A stretch of DNA of 64,000 bases from Pseudogymnoascus destructans (Eukaryota; Ascomycota; Leotiomycetes; Thelebolales; Thelebolaceae), in NCBI RefSeq assembly GCF_001641265.1, contig NW_020167524.1, positions 620,001 to 684,000 of the forward strand, read 5' to 3'. The notes under the pieces were generated by a model. It was not told the origin of the DNA. It ran no database searches and saw nothing but the letters and a program-made list of their open reading frames with translations. Shown piece by piece: positions 43,840 to 55,175 of the stretch. The first letter of the stretch is position 1; each line of letters opens with the position of its first letter. The translations under genes were made by a program, and so were the position numbers.

Positions 43840-44936
43840 ATGGTTGGAAAACGAAAGAACGACGACGAGAAGTCGAAGAACAAGAATACCCAGCAGGTCA
43901 CAAAATGCCGCAACAACATGAGTGAAGTTGAACACAGAATCAACAACGCCAACAGGGCAGATACAGCTGCTGTTTCATATGCCTTGCGAAATCTCCGGGC
44001 AACTTCTGAGTTCAAGAACCTCGACAGCCAAGCTCAAGAACGTCGAGTAGAAGCCAAAAAAACCGAGGTAGCTCTCAAGCGCTAAGATCTATTCCTATCT
44101 ACTGTTATAGTAATAAGTATAGTAACATAGAAACAGTGTACGTGATGGAAAGTATGCAACTGTTGTTCAGCAACGTCTTGGGATTGGTGAGGGAGGGGGG
44201 GCATATTCTCTTTGGGACGACGGAAACATTGCTTGGGAAACCGAGGATGAGGATGATGAGGTAGTGCAAGAGGCTATGTGGAGAGAAGATGAGAAGGCCA
44301 ATGGCGTTGATGATGTTGGAATTCAGAAGATCCAGAGAGAGATGGTGGCACAATCTGTCGCTACAACCAAGGTATGGATGAGAACCCATTACCCATTACA
44401 TTTGAGCTTTACTAATATAATATAGAAGGTGGATCAGTTGGGATTCTCCCTCTGGCGCCGAAAGTGGAGGGTTGCATACCAATCAACGTTACGACTAATG
44501 AAGAAGGTCAACACAGACCCAGACTTCCTTGAGAAATTGCCCCCTGCAATTGATCCAACTACAGGGTAAGTAACTATAGTAATAATTATAGTAACTAGCT
44601 AACATCTCTAGGATCTACTACAACAAGGTTCCGCCACATCTATACTTCTCAAAGACGGAAATGGCTGTTTGGAGAAACTTCACCTCATGGAATCTTGATG
44701 GTGACATTGCATATCTTCCTGGGCCAGCTGAGTGGTACCCTGATGATTACGATACTACTCAGCATGGTTTCCATGTTGATCTTGATGCTGGCAGAGCATA
44801 TGAAGCTTGGGAGATGTTGGCTGAAGAAACCGAGCCTACCAATTTCAAGTGGGTCTTGCCATCCGATGATACATTGGTACTGTTGCCTCCAACAAAAGAA
44901 TCAGAGGAGTTTCTCAGCCAGTTCTACGAAATGTAG
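43840..44936 (+). CDS. hAT-2 accessory protein
   Basis: Exons 43840-44081, 44131-44371, 44426-44565 and 44612-44936 add up to 315 residues in frame. It starts MVGKRKNDDEKSK (basic), has a helical region, an acidic part (WETEDEDDE) and the conserved end KTEMAVWRNFTSWNLDG ... YLPGPAEWYP. The hAT-1 gene has the same order. The first intron's donor reads CTAAG instead of GTAAG (44082), so splicing there is probably lost and the protein may stop after exon 1. Family and function unknown; presence in both elements suggests a part in transposition or in acting on host chromatin. Confidence 0.75.
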
Positions 44937-45224
44937 ATTAGTTTCTTCTTCTACAATAGTCTAGGTAGATCAATACACTACTGTTGACGCTACCACTTCT
45001 TAGTTTACTATAAATATTACTATAATTGGCTTATAAGGCTATAGGCCCATAATACCAAAACACGCTACTACCATATACTCCACAAGTAATCTAAAATATT
45101 CTAAAGAGGAGAATTCAAGCGAAATAGAGAAGTACGTATAGAATAGATGTAGACCTTAATAAATATTCAGGTTGACTGTTTTATTTTCCTTATAATAATA
45201 TAATATTGAATATTTTAAAATATT

Positions 45225-46700
45225 ATGTCTTATAACCAATCTTTAAGTTCGCCAGCACAACCTTATAGTGATGTATTCTCTCTTGATGAGCCTTTATCTA
45301 GTAATAGAACACCTGAGATTGAGTCCTCCCAACAACTTAACAACCAATGGGATGGGCTAGAAAAGATCCAAGGTCTAAATGTGCTAAAGTGGACGCCTTC
45401 AAAGGCAGACCTATTCAACAACTGGTGGCATTACAGTCCTGGTATAAAGAGCAGCCAAATATGTTTTTAAGCACTGATAAGCAAATCAACTGGGGGTCAA
45501 CAACCCGGACCTCATTATCATGGAGACACTTTGACCAAGGAGCTCGAAAATCAACTGGGGAACCAGTAATTGTTTGCCAGAGGTGTTTGAAAATACTCAT
45601 CCACCCAAGTATTAAAGGCTCAGGGACAAGCACAATGAGCACTCACCTTCAATCTGCTGGGTGTATAAGGAAGTCATCAAACCATTCTACATTACATCAG
45701 AGCCAGCTCCGCCTCTCACAATCCTCTCCAGTAAGCAATATTACATATTACTATACTTATTACTATAAACATACCTAACTATTATTTAGAGTATGCGGCT
45801 ACAACCAGAAGACGACCCAAAGGGAGCATTCTACAGTTACGTTCTTGAGACTGTAGTATCTCTTAACATATCATTCTGATTTGTTGAGAATCCTATTTGG
45901 AGAGAGATGGCATTATGGCAGAATCAGAAATATCCACTTCCTTCACCAACAACCTTATGGCGGCGCCTTGATGTTATGGTTAGTAATGCACAGCAGATTG
46001 CCCTTCATGGTCTTGTACCTGGGGCAAGGTGTGCATTATCTCTTGACAATTGGTCTAGCCCTGGAACAAGGCACTCCTTTATGGGTATTATGGCAACATT
46101 CATTACTGATAAATGGGATACCATGAGGCTTTAATTGGGTTTGAGTATCTTGATGGAGCCCATACAGGGAAAGATCTTGCAACCTTGTCCAGCGTGTTAT
46201 AACCCAATATCACCTCGATGGTAGAGTTCATTGTATTACAACTGATAATGCAAGTAATAATACTTCAATGATGGGTGTTATTAACGACATGGTAAAAGAG
46301 CTATCATCAGAGCCAACAAGATACCATGATGGAGTCATTCACCATATACCATGCTTCGCACATATTGTCCAGCTTGCACAAAAGGCTCTCCTTGGGTCAA
46401 TCCGATTAAACCCAACAAACTCAGAGCTACAGACTGACTGGGATGAAAATTCAGCCAACGAGGTTAGAGATCTAACTAAAGAGAGGGGCCTTACATGGAC
46501 CCTTGCCAAGGTATGTTTATAGTAATTTTTATAGTAATTGCCACTAATATAAAACTAGCTTCGGAAGCTAGCTGTCTTTATGAATTCAAGTTCACAGCGA
46601 AGAGAGAGATTTATGGAAATCCAAAGACAGTGTATTAAAGATGGAGCAAAGGTCTTACGACTTATCCAAGATGTGTTGACGCGATGGGACTCAACCCTTT
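45225..46700 (+). pseudogene. hAT-2 transposase, truncated
   Basis: Same order as the hAT-1 enzyme: N-terminal region (LNVLKWTPSKADLFNNWW), frameshift near 45430, zinc finger (VCQRCLKILIHPSI), an intron, then a TGA at about 45878 (CGA to TGA in the FxF motif), LSLDNWSSPGTRHSF, a frameshift near 46118, TTDNASNNTSM, PCFAHIVQLAQKAL, an intron and LTRWDST. There repeat X3 begins at 46701, so the rest of the core and the dimerisation domain are missing. Clearly dead. Confidence 0.9.
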
Positions 46701-46870
46701 GTTGCAACTTGTCTGAACCACTTCACTACATCACACACCTGATTGCTGCATTGTGGAATAGTCTAAGCTACGACCCTTTGGCTCTTTTTCCTAAGACAGT
46801 GTGTTGTCTTAGTAAATTCATCCCTTCCTTGGGTGGCTAGATTCTCACATCTGGTGCACCCACCACTACA
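46701..46870 (+). repeat. Repeat X, copy 3 (3' end only)
   Basis: Matches the last 170 bp of repeat X copies 1 and 2, ending CACCCACCACTACA. It joins the truncated hAT-2 transposase to a truncated gypsy fragment. At its left edge both partners share GACTCAAC..TTTGTTGCAAC-like sequence, so a microhomology junction is likely. Confidence 0.85.
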
Positions 46871-47631
46871 ATAAAGTCGTTCTGCGTCAACAGCATTCAC
46901 AAAGTTTCCTCCAGTAGCTCCAGTATCGATAAGAGCTTGTGCTTTGATTTTTTATTTTCCTATCATACAAGTAACTATGAATGGAGTATCTGGATCTAAT
47001 TGAGGAAGAAATTGCAATTCTGGCTGTCATGACACCTTCAGTGACGTCTTGTCTGAAGGTTATTCTTTTCCCGAAAGTGGAGCATCATAAGTGCTAACTT
47101 CGTGGACTTGAGCATTCTTGGTAGGACATTCATAAGCTCGGTGTCCAGTTTGCTGGCAATGGAAGCAGCGGCCTTCCTGCATTAAGTTCTCAGTTGCAGG
47201 GTTCTGATGTGGTGCACGATATAGTCTTGGTGGTCTAAAGCCAGCAGGTGGGTTTGTAGTAGGCTGCTTAGCCTTACTGTGAAAGTCTTGTGGCTTAAAG
47301 GCTTGCTGAATAACTTGAGGGACAGTGCGAGCATCTTGGATTTGAAGTTGCTGGATATTCTGATCAATCAGTAAGCACTTTTGTGCAAAGGCATGGAGAG
47401 AGCTTGGATTTATCTCTGCTATTAAAGCAGTCTGCATCTTCGTATTAACCTTATGGCAGAGGTCATCAATGAGGGTCTCCTCTGAGTAATCCAGTTCAAC
47501 AGTGAGTCTCTGGAACTCTGCCCAAAAGGTAGCAAAGTTATCCTTGTTTTGGACGCTCTAGTGTCTTTGAATAACATAATAGATGCGGTATTGAAAAACT
47601 CAACCAGAGGCAAGAGAATCATGAACGTGAG
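46871..47631 (-). pseudogene. Ty3/gypsy Gag-protease fragment
   Basis: Minus strand: DNFATFWAEFQRLTVEL and DLCHKVNTKMQTALIAEI (gypsy Gag), then Gln/Pro-rich sequence, the zinc knuckle CFHCQQTGHRAYEC (CX2CX4HX4C), and after a stop at 47060 the protease start ALIDTGATGGNFVNA (active site DTG) near 46900-46945. Cut off on one side by X3 and on the other by the NACHT gene. Stops and shifts throughout. Confidence 0.8.
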
Positions 47632-48609
47632 AGGATCCTATCTTGGCTGAGCCCAGTCAGCCCTTCTACACAGCAGAGTGAATTATTCAATTCTCACCAA
47701 GCTAGGACAGGGACGTGGTTGCTGAAAACGGAGAGGTTTCAGCAATGGGTCGGCGGTGAAGAGCAGATTCTTTTCTGCCCTGGGATTCCTGGGGCCGGAA
47801 AGACAGTTCTCTCATCAATCATTATTAATCATCTAGGTATTTCCTAACCAAGACGAGATCGGAATCACATACCTCTTTTGCAACTATCGGCAGCAGCATA
47901 CACTTGTTGAGCTCTATTCTGCCCTTCTAAGACAAGCCGTGCAGCGAAAGCCCTCACTTCCAGATAGTATTAGATCCTTTTATCAGAACTACTACTCAGT
48001 GAAAGGGAGTCGTCCTTCTGAAGATGATGTATTAGGCGAATTACGATCTGTGCTTTCGTCATGCATAAGAGCTTTTATCATCATCGATGCCCTTGATGAA
48101 TGTCAGATTTTTGATGGCAGTCATAGCATACATCATCCATTTATTCGCCAGCTTATCCGTCTGCAAGATGAAGGTTTCAAAATTCTTGCGACATCTCGAC
48201 CAGATCAGGAGATTGCGGTGTATTTTGAGGGCGCCACTTCTCTTGAGATACAGGCAAGCACCGAAGACATCCAGTACTATATTGACAGGCGCCTCGGAGA
48301 TCTCCCACTATTTGTCCGAAAGAGACCAAACCTGCAGCACGTCATCAAGGATACTATTACCGAATTAGCTAAAGAAATGTATAATATTTATACCAGTCTG
48401 AGAGAGTGCTAATATAATTAGGTTCCTCCTAGCTCGGCTCTATTTTAATCTACTCCTCGACCAATCAAACGAAAAGGGAATTCAAAGGATGCTAGAACAG
48501 TTCCGTACTGGCTCCGAGTCTAATGCTTATGACCATGCATATAATGAGACTATGAGCAGAATCAATCGCCAGGGTGCAAATGCCTCTGATCTCGTGAAGA
48601 AGACTGTCA
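47632..48609 (+). pseudogene. NACHT NTPase part of a NACHT-ankyrin protein
   Basis: Typical start of fungal NACHT proteins (WLSPVSPST ... RTGTWLLKTERFQQW), Walker A GIPGAGKT (about 47790), a one-base frameshift near 47837, then EIGITYLFCNYRQQHT, Walker B AFIIIDALDEC (about 48070) and FKILATSRPDQEI (sensor-like arginine). An intron (about 48381-48419) leads to FLLARLYFNLLL and NASDLVKKT. At 48610 the gene changes strand. Such proteins are STAND NTPases that in fungi often act in heterokaryon incompatibility and innate-type responses. Confidence 0.85.
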
Positions 48610-49195
48610 CGTAGAGTTCTTGCATCAAATTCTCAAGATTGAAAAATGCTGCAATGGGCTCTGCCTTTATATCACTTGTTTTTATCCCGCATTCCTCAAT
48701 GCCAGTAAACGGTTCAAATCCACAGCGATCATATGCAGATATTTTAGCCTGACTCTGAAGAAACTTCAGAGCATTAGATCCAATCTCAGGCCCATCTCGG
48801 AAATGATGTCCCCAATTGTAGGATGAGTAATTATAGAAGGGGTATTCGCGAGGAATATCTTCAATCTTAGCTTCAGTTTCGAATTGATCCTCAAACACAT
48901 TGTATGATATGTATGTCAAACAACTGTCCGTTATTAGCTCGTGAATATTAGGGAACCACGTCTTCCAGGTGCCCTCAAAGTACTTCTGGGTGGTATAGTG
49001 GACAAGCGCCACATTACTCGTTTGCTCGTCGACAATAACTAGACCACAGCAGTATGAAGTCAATTGTTCGATGTCAGTGATGTTCGTCTCGTCAAATTCG
49101 CTCGTTTCAATCTCGACCGCGAGCACCTGTTCTAGCTCAGCGACCGTCAGGATTCGTTTTGCGTTTATAATCCAACCGATGGTCTTTGTCACAGC
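48610..49195 (-). pseudogene. Linker region of the NACHT-ankyrin protein, inverted
   Basis: The minus strand encodes TIGWIINAKRILTVAELEQVL, EQLTSYCCGLVIVDEQ and VALVHYTTQKYFEGT, the winged-helix-like region that normally follows the NACHT domain directly. It should continue from DLVKKT at 48609 but is in reverse orientation. It ends with AAFFNLENLMQEL at 48620. Confidence 0.85.
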
Positions 49196-49480
49196 CCGAT
49201 AGACACGCCGGTGCACCACCCCATACTCAGGGGCATGCTGGCATACCACCCCATACTCAGGGGCACGCCGGGTACGCCTCCGTACTCGGTCGGAGACACG
49301 CTGGCGTACGCCCCCGGACTCAAAGACACACCAGCGTACGCCAGCGTACGCGAGAGTACACCCCGTACTTATAAATACGCCTACGTACTTAAAAGTATAC
49401 TTACGTAAGCATTCCCCTTTATATAGAGTATATAAACATATAGAGATACTCTTATACAAGAGTATCTAAAGTCCTATCTA
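49196..49480. repeat. Repeat-rich insert between NACHT gene parts
   Basis: Repeated CCATACTCAGGGGCA and GCGTACGCC words, then AT-rich sequence with ACTTACGTAAG and an inverted pair AGATACTCTTATACAAGAGTATCT (49441-49465). Probably a small transposon or its end that broke the gene. Confidence 0.55.
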
Positions 49481-50605
49481 TTACAATACATGATCACTAT
49501 CCACGCCACGAAAATTAACATCAGAATTACTCCCGTGTTTGAGTGAAGCCCCATCATGGCCACCCTCAGCCTCCACTAAGGGCAACTGTTGTGGTTCGGT
49601 GCTGAGAAGTTCAGGATTAGCACCCCTATCCAAGAGCAGGTTAAGTACCTTCTCATGGCCGCCCCATGCGGCCCAGGATAGCGGGGTGTAACCTGATCGA
49701 TCACTGCCATTGATATTGGCGCTATTATTCAGGAGCATCGTAACCACCATATCGTGACCATTCATAGCTGCTAAGTGTAATGGCGTCTGTCTCGTGTGAG
49801 AATTTGTATCAATACAGGCACCCCTATTTAGAAGAAGCTTTACGGTCGACTCTGAGCCATACGAAGCAGCTAGGCATAATGGGGTCTGGTCGTGGTTGTC
49901 CCCTCTAGCCTCGATATTAGCCCCACCATCTAATAAAAGGTTTGTTTGTATCTCGTAACCCCTTTTTGCAGCTCGATGCAGTGGAGTTTCTCCATCCATG
50001 TTCTTGGCTTCGGTGTTAGCGCCCTTGTCTAAGAGAATCCTAACCATGCCTTCATTGTTCACCTGCCAAGGTAGGAAATATCTGGTGGCTTTATGCAGCG
50101 GTGTTTCCCCATATTTGCCGATGATGTTTGGGCTGATACCTAGTTCAAGGAAAAGTTCAACTACTGCCGGTTGACTACTAAATGCTGCGTGATGTAAAGC
50201 GCCGTCTCCATCTTCACTCATGCTATTGAGATTGGCGCCCATGCTTAGGAGCAGTTTGACTGTCGTCATATGCCCTCGTTTTGTGGAAGTAACAAATGGC
50301 ATCCTTCCCCAGTTGGACTTAGATTCAATGTTGGCGCCTCTATCCATCAGCAGTGTGACTACTGTATCATGTCCTTTAGATGCAGCAGTGTCCAATGGAG
50401 TCTCAGAGCTTAAATTCTGGATTTAACATCGGCATTATTATCCAGGAGAAGCTTGGCTATCGCTCCATGACCCTGTGACGCAGCCGCGTGTGATGGTGAC
50501 ATGCCATCTACGCATATTATATTAGTATTAGCGCCTCTATCAAGAAGCATCTTGGTTAGCATCTCATGGCCGTGGATTACAGCCAAGAATAGAGGTGTGC
50601 TCTTA
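49481..50605 (-). pseudogene. Ankyrin repeats of the NACHT-ankyrin protein, inverted, with C-terminus
   Basis: About ten ankyrin repeats on the minus strand (ETPLHRAAKRGYEIQ, QTPLHLAAMNGHDMV, YTPLSWAAWGGHEKV and others) with one stop at 50426. The end (STEPQQLPLVEAEGGHDG ... to 49481) is not ankyrin-like and looks like the natural C-terminus. Ankyrin arrays are usually the ligand-sensing part of such STAND proteins. Confidence 0.88.
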
Positions 50606-50610
50606 GTCGA

Positions 50611-50802
50611 ACCCCTTTGCACATGGCGAGCGCTGAAGGTCACATATCGGGAGCAAGTCTCCTTATAGCAGCCGGAGCGAGACCAGATATACCAGATCGA
50701 TTTGGGCGAACACCACTATTTGCTGCTATCTGCGGAGGTCATCTTGACATGGTTCAATTCCTAATCAGCTTACCAGGAGTTAATAATGTTAATTATCTAT
50801 AG
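50611..50802 (+). pseudogene. Ankyrin repeats on the opposite strand
   Basis: Plus strand: TPLHMASAEGHISG, RPDIPDRFGRTPLFAAICGG and LDMVQFLISLPG, two ankyrin repeats that start where the inverted block ends. Broken by a stop at 50800. Confidence 0.8.
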
Positions 50803-51020
50803 GTAATGGAGGGCCGTGAGACTCTTTATGTCTTTAGTGACCTAGCATACACAGCTGCCTTTAGAACCGCTTGCCATTTTGAGCATCTGCTTAGGTGATT
50901 TGCACTGTAGGAGGATGAGCAGTAATGGAATACCGCTTTATCCTCCGTTTGAATCAAAGTTAAGAGTGTTTGGACATGTCCTAACGACATGGACATATAC
51001 AGCATTTAGGAAGGGACTAC

Positions 51021-51379
51021 TGTAATGCTGACTTCTAAAGATAGAAGACACAGAGGTTTCTTGCGAAGGTTGACTTGACAGAGGAGGCAGGGGATTAAAC
51101 ACAAAGGCTTTCCAAGTAACACGTTACAGTATTGTAAAGAATACTATATTGAGTTGAGCACGAAGCTCCTATCTAAGGAAATACTATCTACTTATATAGT
51201 GGCGTCGTGCCAAAGGAATATCAAGGATATTTTGGATAACAAATATCCATGATATCATCTGCTATACATCATGTGGGGTTGTGGCTGTAAGCGCTAGCCT
51301 TGTGACTCACAGGTCACATTACTAGAGCCTAGCCCCACTAGCCCTGTAACCATGACATCATATTACCGTAGCCGTAACA
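51021..51379 (-). repeat. Solo LTR, family S, copy 3
   Basis: TGTAATGCTGAC...CCGTAACA, similar over its length to copies 1 and 2 but with deletions and many transitions. No target duplication recognised. Confidence 0.82.
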
Positions 51380-53304
51380 CATAGCTGTAACACTATTCTT
51401 CGAGCCTAGCTCTAGAGGTTGGTGCAAATCGGTCCTTAAACTTAACAAGCATTTCGTATGGAGTATTACAATTGTATGCGTAAGGTAGGAATTCCCGTCT
51501 TATAGTATCTTAGATCTTATACTGTAGCCCCTAAATTACTTCCTCCTGTTTCTCCTATATTTTTCAGTTATATTAGAAGTCTGCTTGTAGGTTTAGAAGT
51601 TCTTCCTTCTAGTCATCTATAGGCAACTCTATGTGAAATAAGTTATAAATCTTTTACTCAATTAAATATACAGATGCATGCAAAACTCTTGACCTAATGG
51701 AATTCATGAAAAGCACCTTATGGATAATTTATATGGGATTAGGGAATCCATATGATGAATTTTCAGTATAACTAACACTTTGACCTCTTCACCTATACCG
51801 CTTTAGAATCGGGTTTTTGTATGTCTCAATTACCCGATCAGTTTATTTTAATTGGCTTATTTACTTGATGGGCTTAGTATGTTAGTGAACATGGTCCACT
51901 AGAGCCTGCCTAGTTATAACGAACCCAAAAAGGCTTAATATTTAAGTTAATAGTTTGTGAAAATCTGCTGTCAATAATTCAGAAGTGGCTCACTCTTGAC
52001 TCCCATTAACCCCATTTTATTTAATTCAAAGTTTTTGATACTTTAACGCTCTTGATTTCTGCTCGTTACTTGACGAAGTGCCGAAGTTCTGGGGCAATAC
52101 AGCGCACTGCGCTAACTGCGCCACGACATTTCCCCGCCTTCCGCTACGGAACCCTGGAACTACTATAATTCTAACACACAGGGAGTTTGACATGACTCGT
52201 CATAGCACAATTGGGTTTAGCTCTGTTTAAATGGTCCAGCCACCTCGGGAGTTTCTCTCCGCCGTCATAAAGCTCGTGGAAGAAGAAAAAACTCATCCAG
52301 AATAAGCTAGGTCGAGAAATGTTATTCTTATAACTTATAAATCTAAGGGAAGTATTATTGTGGTGGGAAATACTCAGCTGCTCTCGCGAGACTGGCTTCG
52401 TTTCAGAGGTCCTAATTATCTACCAGCTGTATATTCATAGGGCAGGGGAGCGATTTGTAGTATTTCGTCAATAGTTAATGATTCCTGGAAAGATGGCCAG
52501 AAAACCCGCGCAAACATAATCCAAATGTCATTCGAACTTGAGTTGGCTGGAACAAACACTACCATCGCTGAGCTAACACAGCCGACATGCTGACTGGGCA
52601 TGAGGAAAACACACGTTAACTTAGTTTAATTTCATTTAAGTTCAAATCACTAAAGTTCATACTTTCTGCATTCCTTCAAATTTATCATAAAATTCGCTCT
52701 CTCTTTCTTCTAATCCTTAAAAACCCTTATGGAGTGTGAACTCGGAGCGGATTATCTAGAGTTGGAATACCTAGAATATATTAGTATTAGAGCATACATA
52801 ACCCTGTTTAGTGCTTACTGTAGTCCACTGTAAGGCCTAAATAGGCAATTCTAAAATGAGTTGGAATTGAGGATTTGAAAAGTTGTGATCTTCATGATTT
52901 TCGTGAGTTTACCTATGACATGACAAGGGAAATTACTAGTAAATTGTATGTAATTCTCCCATTCCGGCCATACCCCCTACGGCGTTCCCTTTGTAGTCCC
53001 CTATGTGACTAGAGCCCTTTGTTCCCTCTGTAGAATACTGGCCTTTGATAAATTTTTCTACTTCAGTAAGTGCTTTGGAACTGGGCGGGAGGGGGGAGAG
53101 GTGGTGGCGCCCAGAAAAACATACATCGCGGTACTTCTATTGCCATACAAATATATATATAAATTGAAGTACCTATATGTACCCTTTTGCGACTGCCACC
53201 ACTGCAAATTACCCCTATTCGACCACCACCTTCGTTATAAAATATCTTTGCGACGTAGCTACTATATTACTTCAATTCAGAGGTAGTTATAGTAATTAGA
53301 TCTA
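51380..53304. other. No gene recognised (1.9 kb)
   Basis: AT-rich; open frames are short and without domains. A 61-codon frame at 52416-52601 (minus) is not recognised. A tRNA-like A-box word near 52100 was examined and rejected. Confidence 0.45.
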
Positions 53305-53770
53305 ATGTCTAATACCAAAGACCTAGAACTGACTGCGATTGCTACTTGTGCTAATGTTCTGGTTATTCGGCATAATTGCCGTCGTCGATACCATCGGTGG
53401 CTCTTACGACAGTTATATACAACTCAACGCCCACAGACCCGACTTACTTACGAGTATGATAAGTTCAACTGGAGCTTACGGGCATGGGTAGCCATACTCC
53501 TGGATGGGTAGCTCATAAATTCTGGTAGGCTTTTAGGTTATAACTCTATATGGTTCTTATTACTCACAGTTAACAGGTTTTCCATTGACGAAATAGCTCG
53601 GCTTGTGCCACTGCTAAAGCTTCATACAATAGTCTGGAGCAGGCGGGTAAACCCAGACCCAGAGACTGCTATTTGCATAGTCTTGGCCCATCTTGCGTAT
53701 CGCGTTGGACAACATGTGTTGACCTTTTTGGATGGTCTTAGGATAAAGGGCTACAGTCACAGTCGCAGCC
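53305..53770 (+). pseudogene. PIF/Harbinger-type transposase, N-terminal fragment (probable)
   Basis: Exon 1 (ATG at 53305) ends with YDKFNWSL; after an apparent intron the frame reads RFSIDEIARLVPLLKLHTIVW and RRVNPDPETAICIVLAHLAY. This is the region that precedes the DDE core in fungal PIF/Harbinger transposases (helix, then DPETALxxxLxRLAYP). The frame decays after 53760 and the catalytic core is not visible. Confidence 0.6.
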
Positions 53771-53966
53771 TTTAACAGCTCACTTTAAAGCTGTGATACT
53801 ATTAACGAACTGTTATACTTGTATACAGGGTAATTTGATTGGAACGAAGTTTCTGGTGCCTCCACCAACAGTAGAGGAATATCTTCTTTGTACTAGCTAG
53901 GATATATATGTATTACTTGACTCTATCCAACCCTCTACCCCATTATATTTGCTACTATCCGTACTT

Positions 53967-54700
53967 TCAATTGGAATGTTTCGTCGGATAGGCCCATGTA
54001 ATGCCTGCTGAAGAAGAGATATCATAGCTCCCGGATCTGATGATCGACTTGCTGTAACTGCGAAGTATTATAGGATTATCAATGTTCTCGTTGTGACTTT
54101 CCTGCTGCCCTCCCTGCCCTCTTGCATTACTCTGTCTATACTGATCCTTCACCATACTCATGAACGACTCAAAGACAGATAATACTGGGTCGTCAGCCTG
54201 TGTATTTAATCACTCTTTAAGGAGCAATTGAGTCTGAGACGGTGACAAAGTTCGGGGCTGTCTATGATGGCGTCTTTCTCGACTACTTGAACGGCCACGA
54301 GGAGCTGAAGTTCCTCGTAGTACTGGTGTTGGTGTTCATAGTAGGGTTGGTGTTTCCAGGGGAGTTGAGTCTATAGAGTGAACACTCTCGCCGTTCTCAC
54401 TTTGCCTTTCTTCTGCAGAATCATCTAGTATATCCTCGTCGTCAGGATCGTCAAAGCCAGGGCACTCTTGTGCTCTCTGGCCAATGGATCTATTACGACT
54501 TTGAGGATAAGTCTGCGGGTGCCTCCGCTTTGTAGCAAGAGCAACGGATAACAAGTCTCGAGTATTGAGCGCTCGCTGCGACGAAGTGATAACAGTATTT
54601 GCTGCCTACTTCGCTGTGTTTCAATCTGCTTTTCCTCAGTAACAACACCAATCCAGTTATCAGTTTGGACAGTCAATTCCGACTCGCTATCAGTTTGTCC
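53967..54700 (-). pseudogene. Unrecognised acidic/Ser-rich coding remnant
   Basis: Overlapping open stretches on the minus strand in shifting frames: TDNWIGVVTEEKQIETQ, then an acidic part (DDPDDEDILDD), a Ser/Arg-rich part and SFMSMVKDQYRQSNA. The composition is protein-like. Harbinger elements carry a second gene, so an accessory gene is possible, but I see no Myb/SANT motif. Confidence 0.3.
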
Positions 54701-54879
54701 AGTCCCAAGCCCATCGAGGTATTTCCTTCTCTTGTCGATTTCCCGCTGTACTACTCAGTAGAGACTCTTGTGGTCTTTACCAGTCTTGTAAGGACACAGG
54801 GCACCCAGCTCACAGTAATAGCATATGAGAGTACAAGACGGAGGCTAAACGGATGCTATCCTATAGGTCTACTATGAAG

Positions 54880-55175
54880 GATACAAAAAAGATGAAGGGG
54901 GAACCCCGTCCCGTCTGTTTCCTTGAGTACCCGAAACGGGCCCGACTCGGTTATCCCAACCCTAGCCCTGATCCTTCCAGCGCAACAGGTCAGCATCGAC
55001 CCTGAACCCTACATCATTACCATCCCCCACTATAGTGTAACTCGCTATGTGCTCCTCTACTGCTTCGAAACCACACCGAATCAGATTTCATGCTTGTAGT
55101 GACCGTAACAGTTTTGAGACAGGTTCTTCGAGTATCTAGGTACGGAGGCATCCTTACACTACCCCCCGTCTTAAG
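54880..55175 (-). repeat. Possible retrotransposon 3' end (polypurine tract and LTR start)
   Basis: On the minus strand the tract GGGGGGTAG (55175-55163) is followed by TGTAAGGATGCC, as at the junction between a gypsy-type pol end and its 3' LTR. The far end of the LTR was not fixed and no second LTR was found. Confidence 0.35.

Larger units (their letters stand above)
40580..46541. repeat. Dispersed paired TTATAGTAA word in hAT-2
   Basis: Pairs or clusters of TTATAGTAA/TTACTATAA, mostly with period 11-12 bp, at 40580-40599, 42677-42711 (three copies), 42937-42984 (four copies), 43391-43411, 43811-43830, 44105-44124, 44571-44594, 45003-45024, 45747-45768 and 46516-46541; a variant AATAGTAAG pair is near 43605-43630. 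They lie in both H3 introns, in two of the three accessory introns, in both transposase introns and in the spacers. P2, inserted between them, has none. Confidence 0.88.
40395..46700. mobile_element. hAT-2: second H3-bearing hAT, right end lost
   Basis: The left end TAGTGTGCGTCATGG, beginning at the break of the MFS gene, resembles the hAT-1 end TAGGCTGCGCAC in its first bases. Two strong inverted repeats follow. The cargo is the same as in hAT-1 but arranged differently: H3 (minus, 42560-43094), accessory gene (plus, 43840-44936), transposase (plus, 45225-46700). The right part, including the end of the transposase and the right TIR, is replaced by repeat X3. Pogo P2 is inserted between the left end and the H3 gene. 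The 8-bp duplication cannot be tested because the right end is gone. Confidence 0.85.

Noticed and set aside
52080..52165. tRNA-like sequence (TGGCGCAGTTAGCGC on the minus strand)
   Set aside because: Resembles an A box, but I find no B box (GGTTCGAAT-like), no T arm and no matching acceptor stem.
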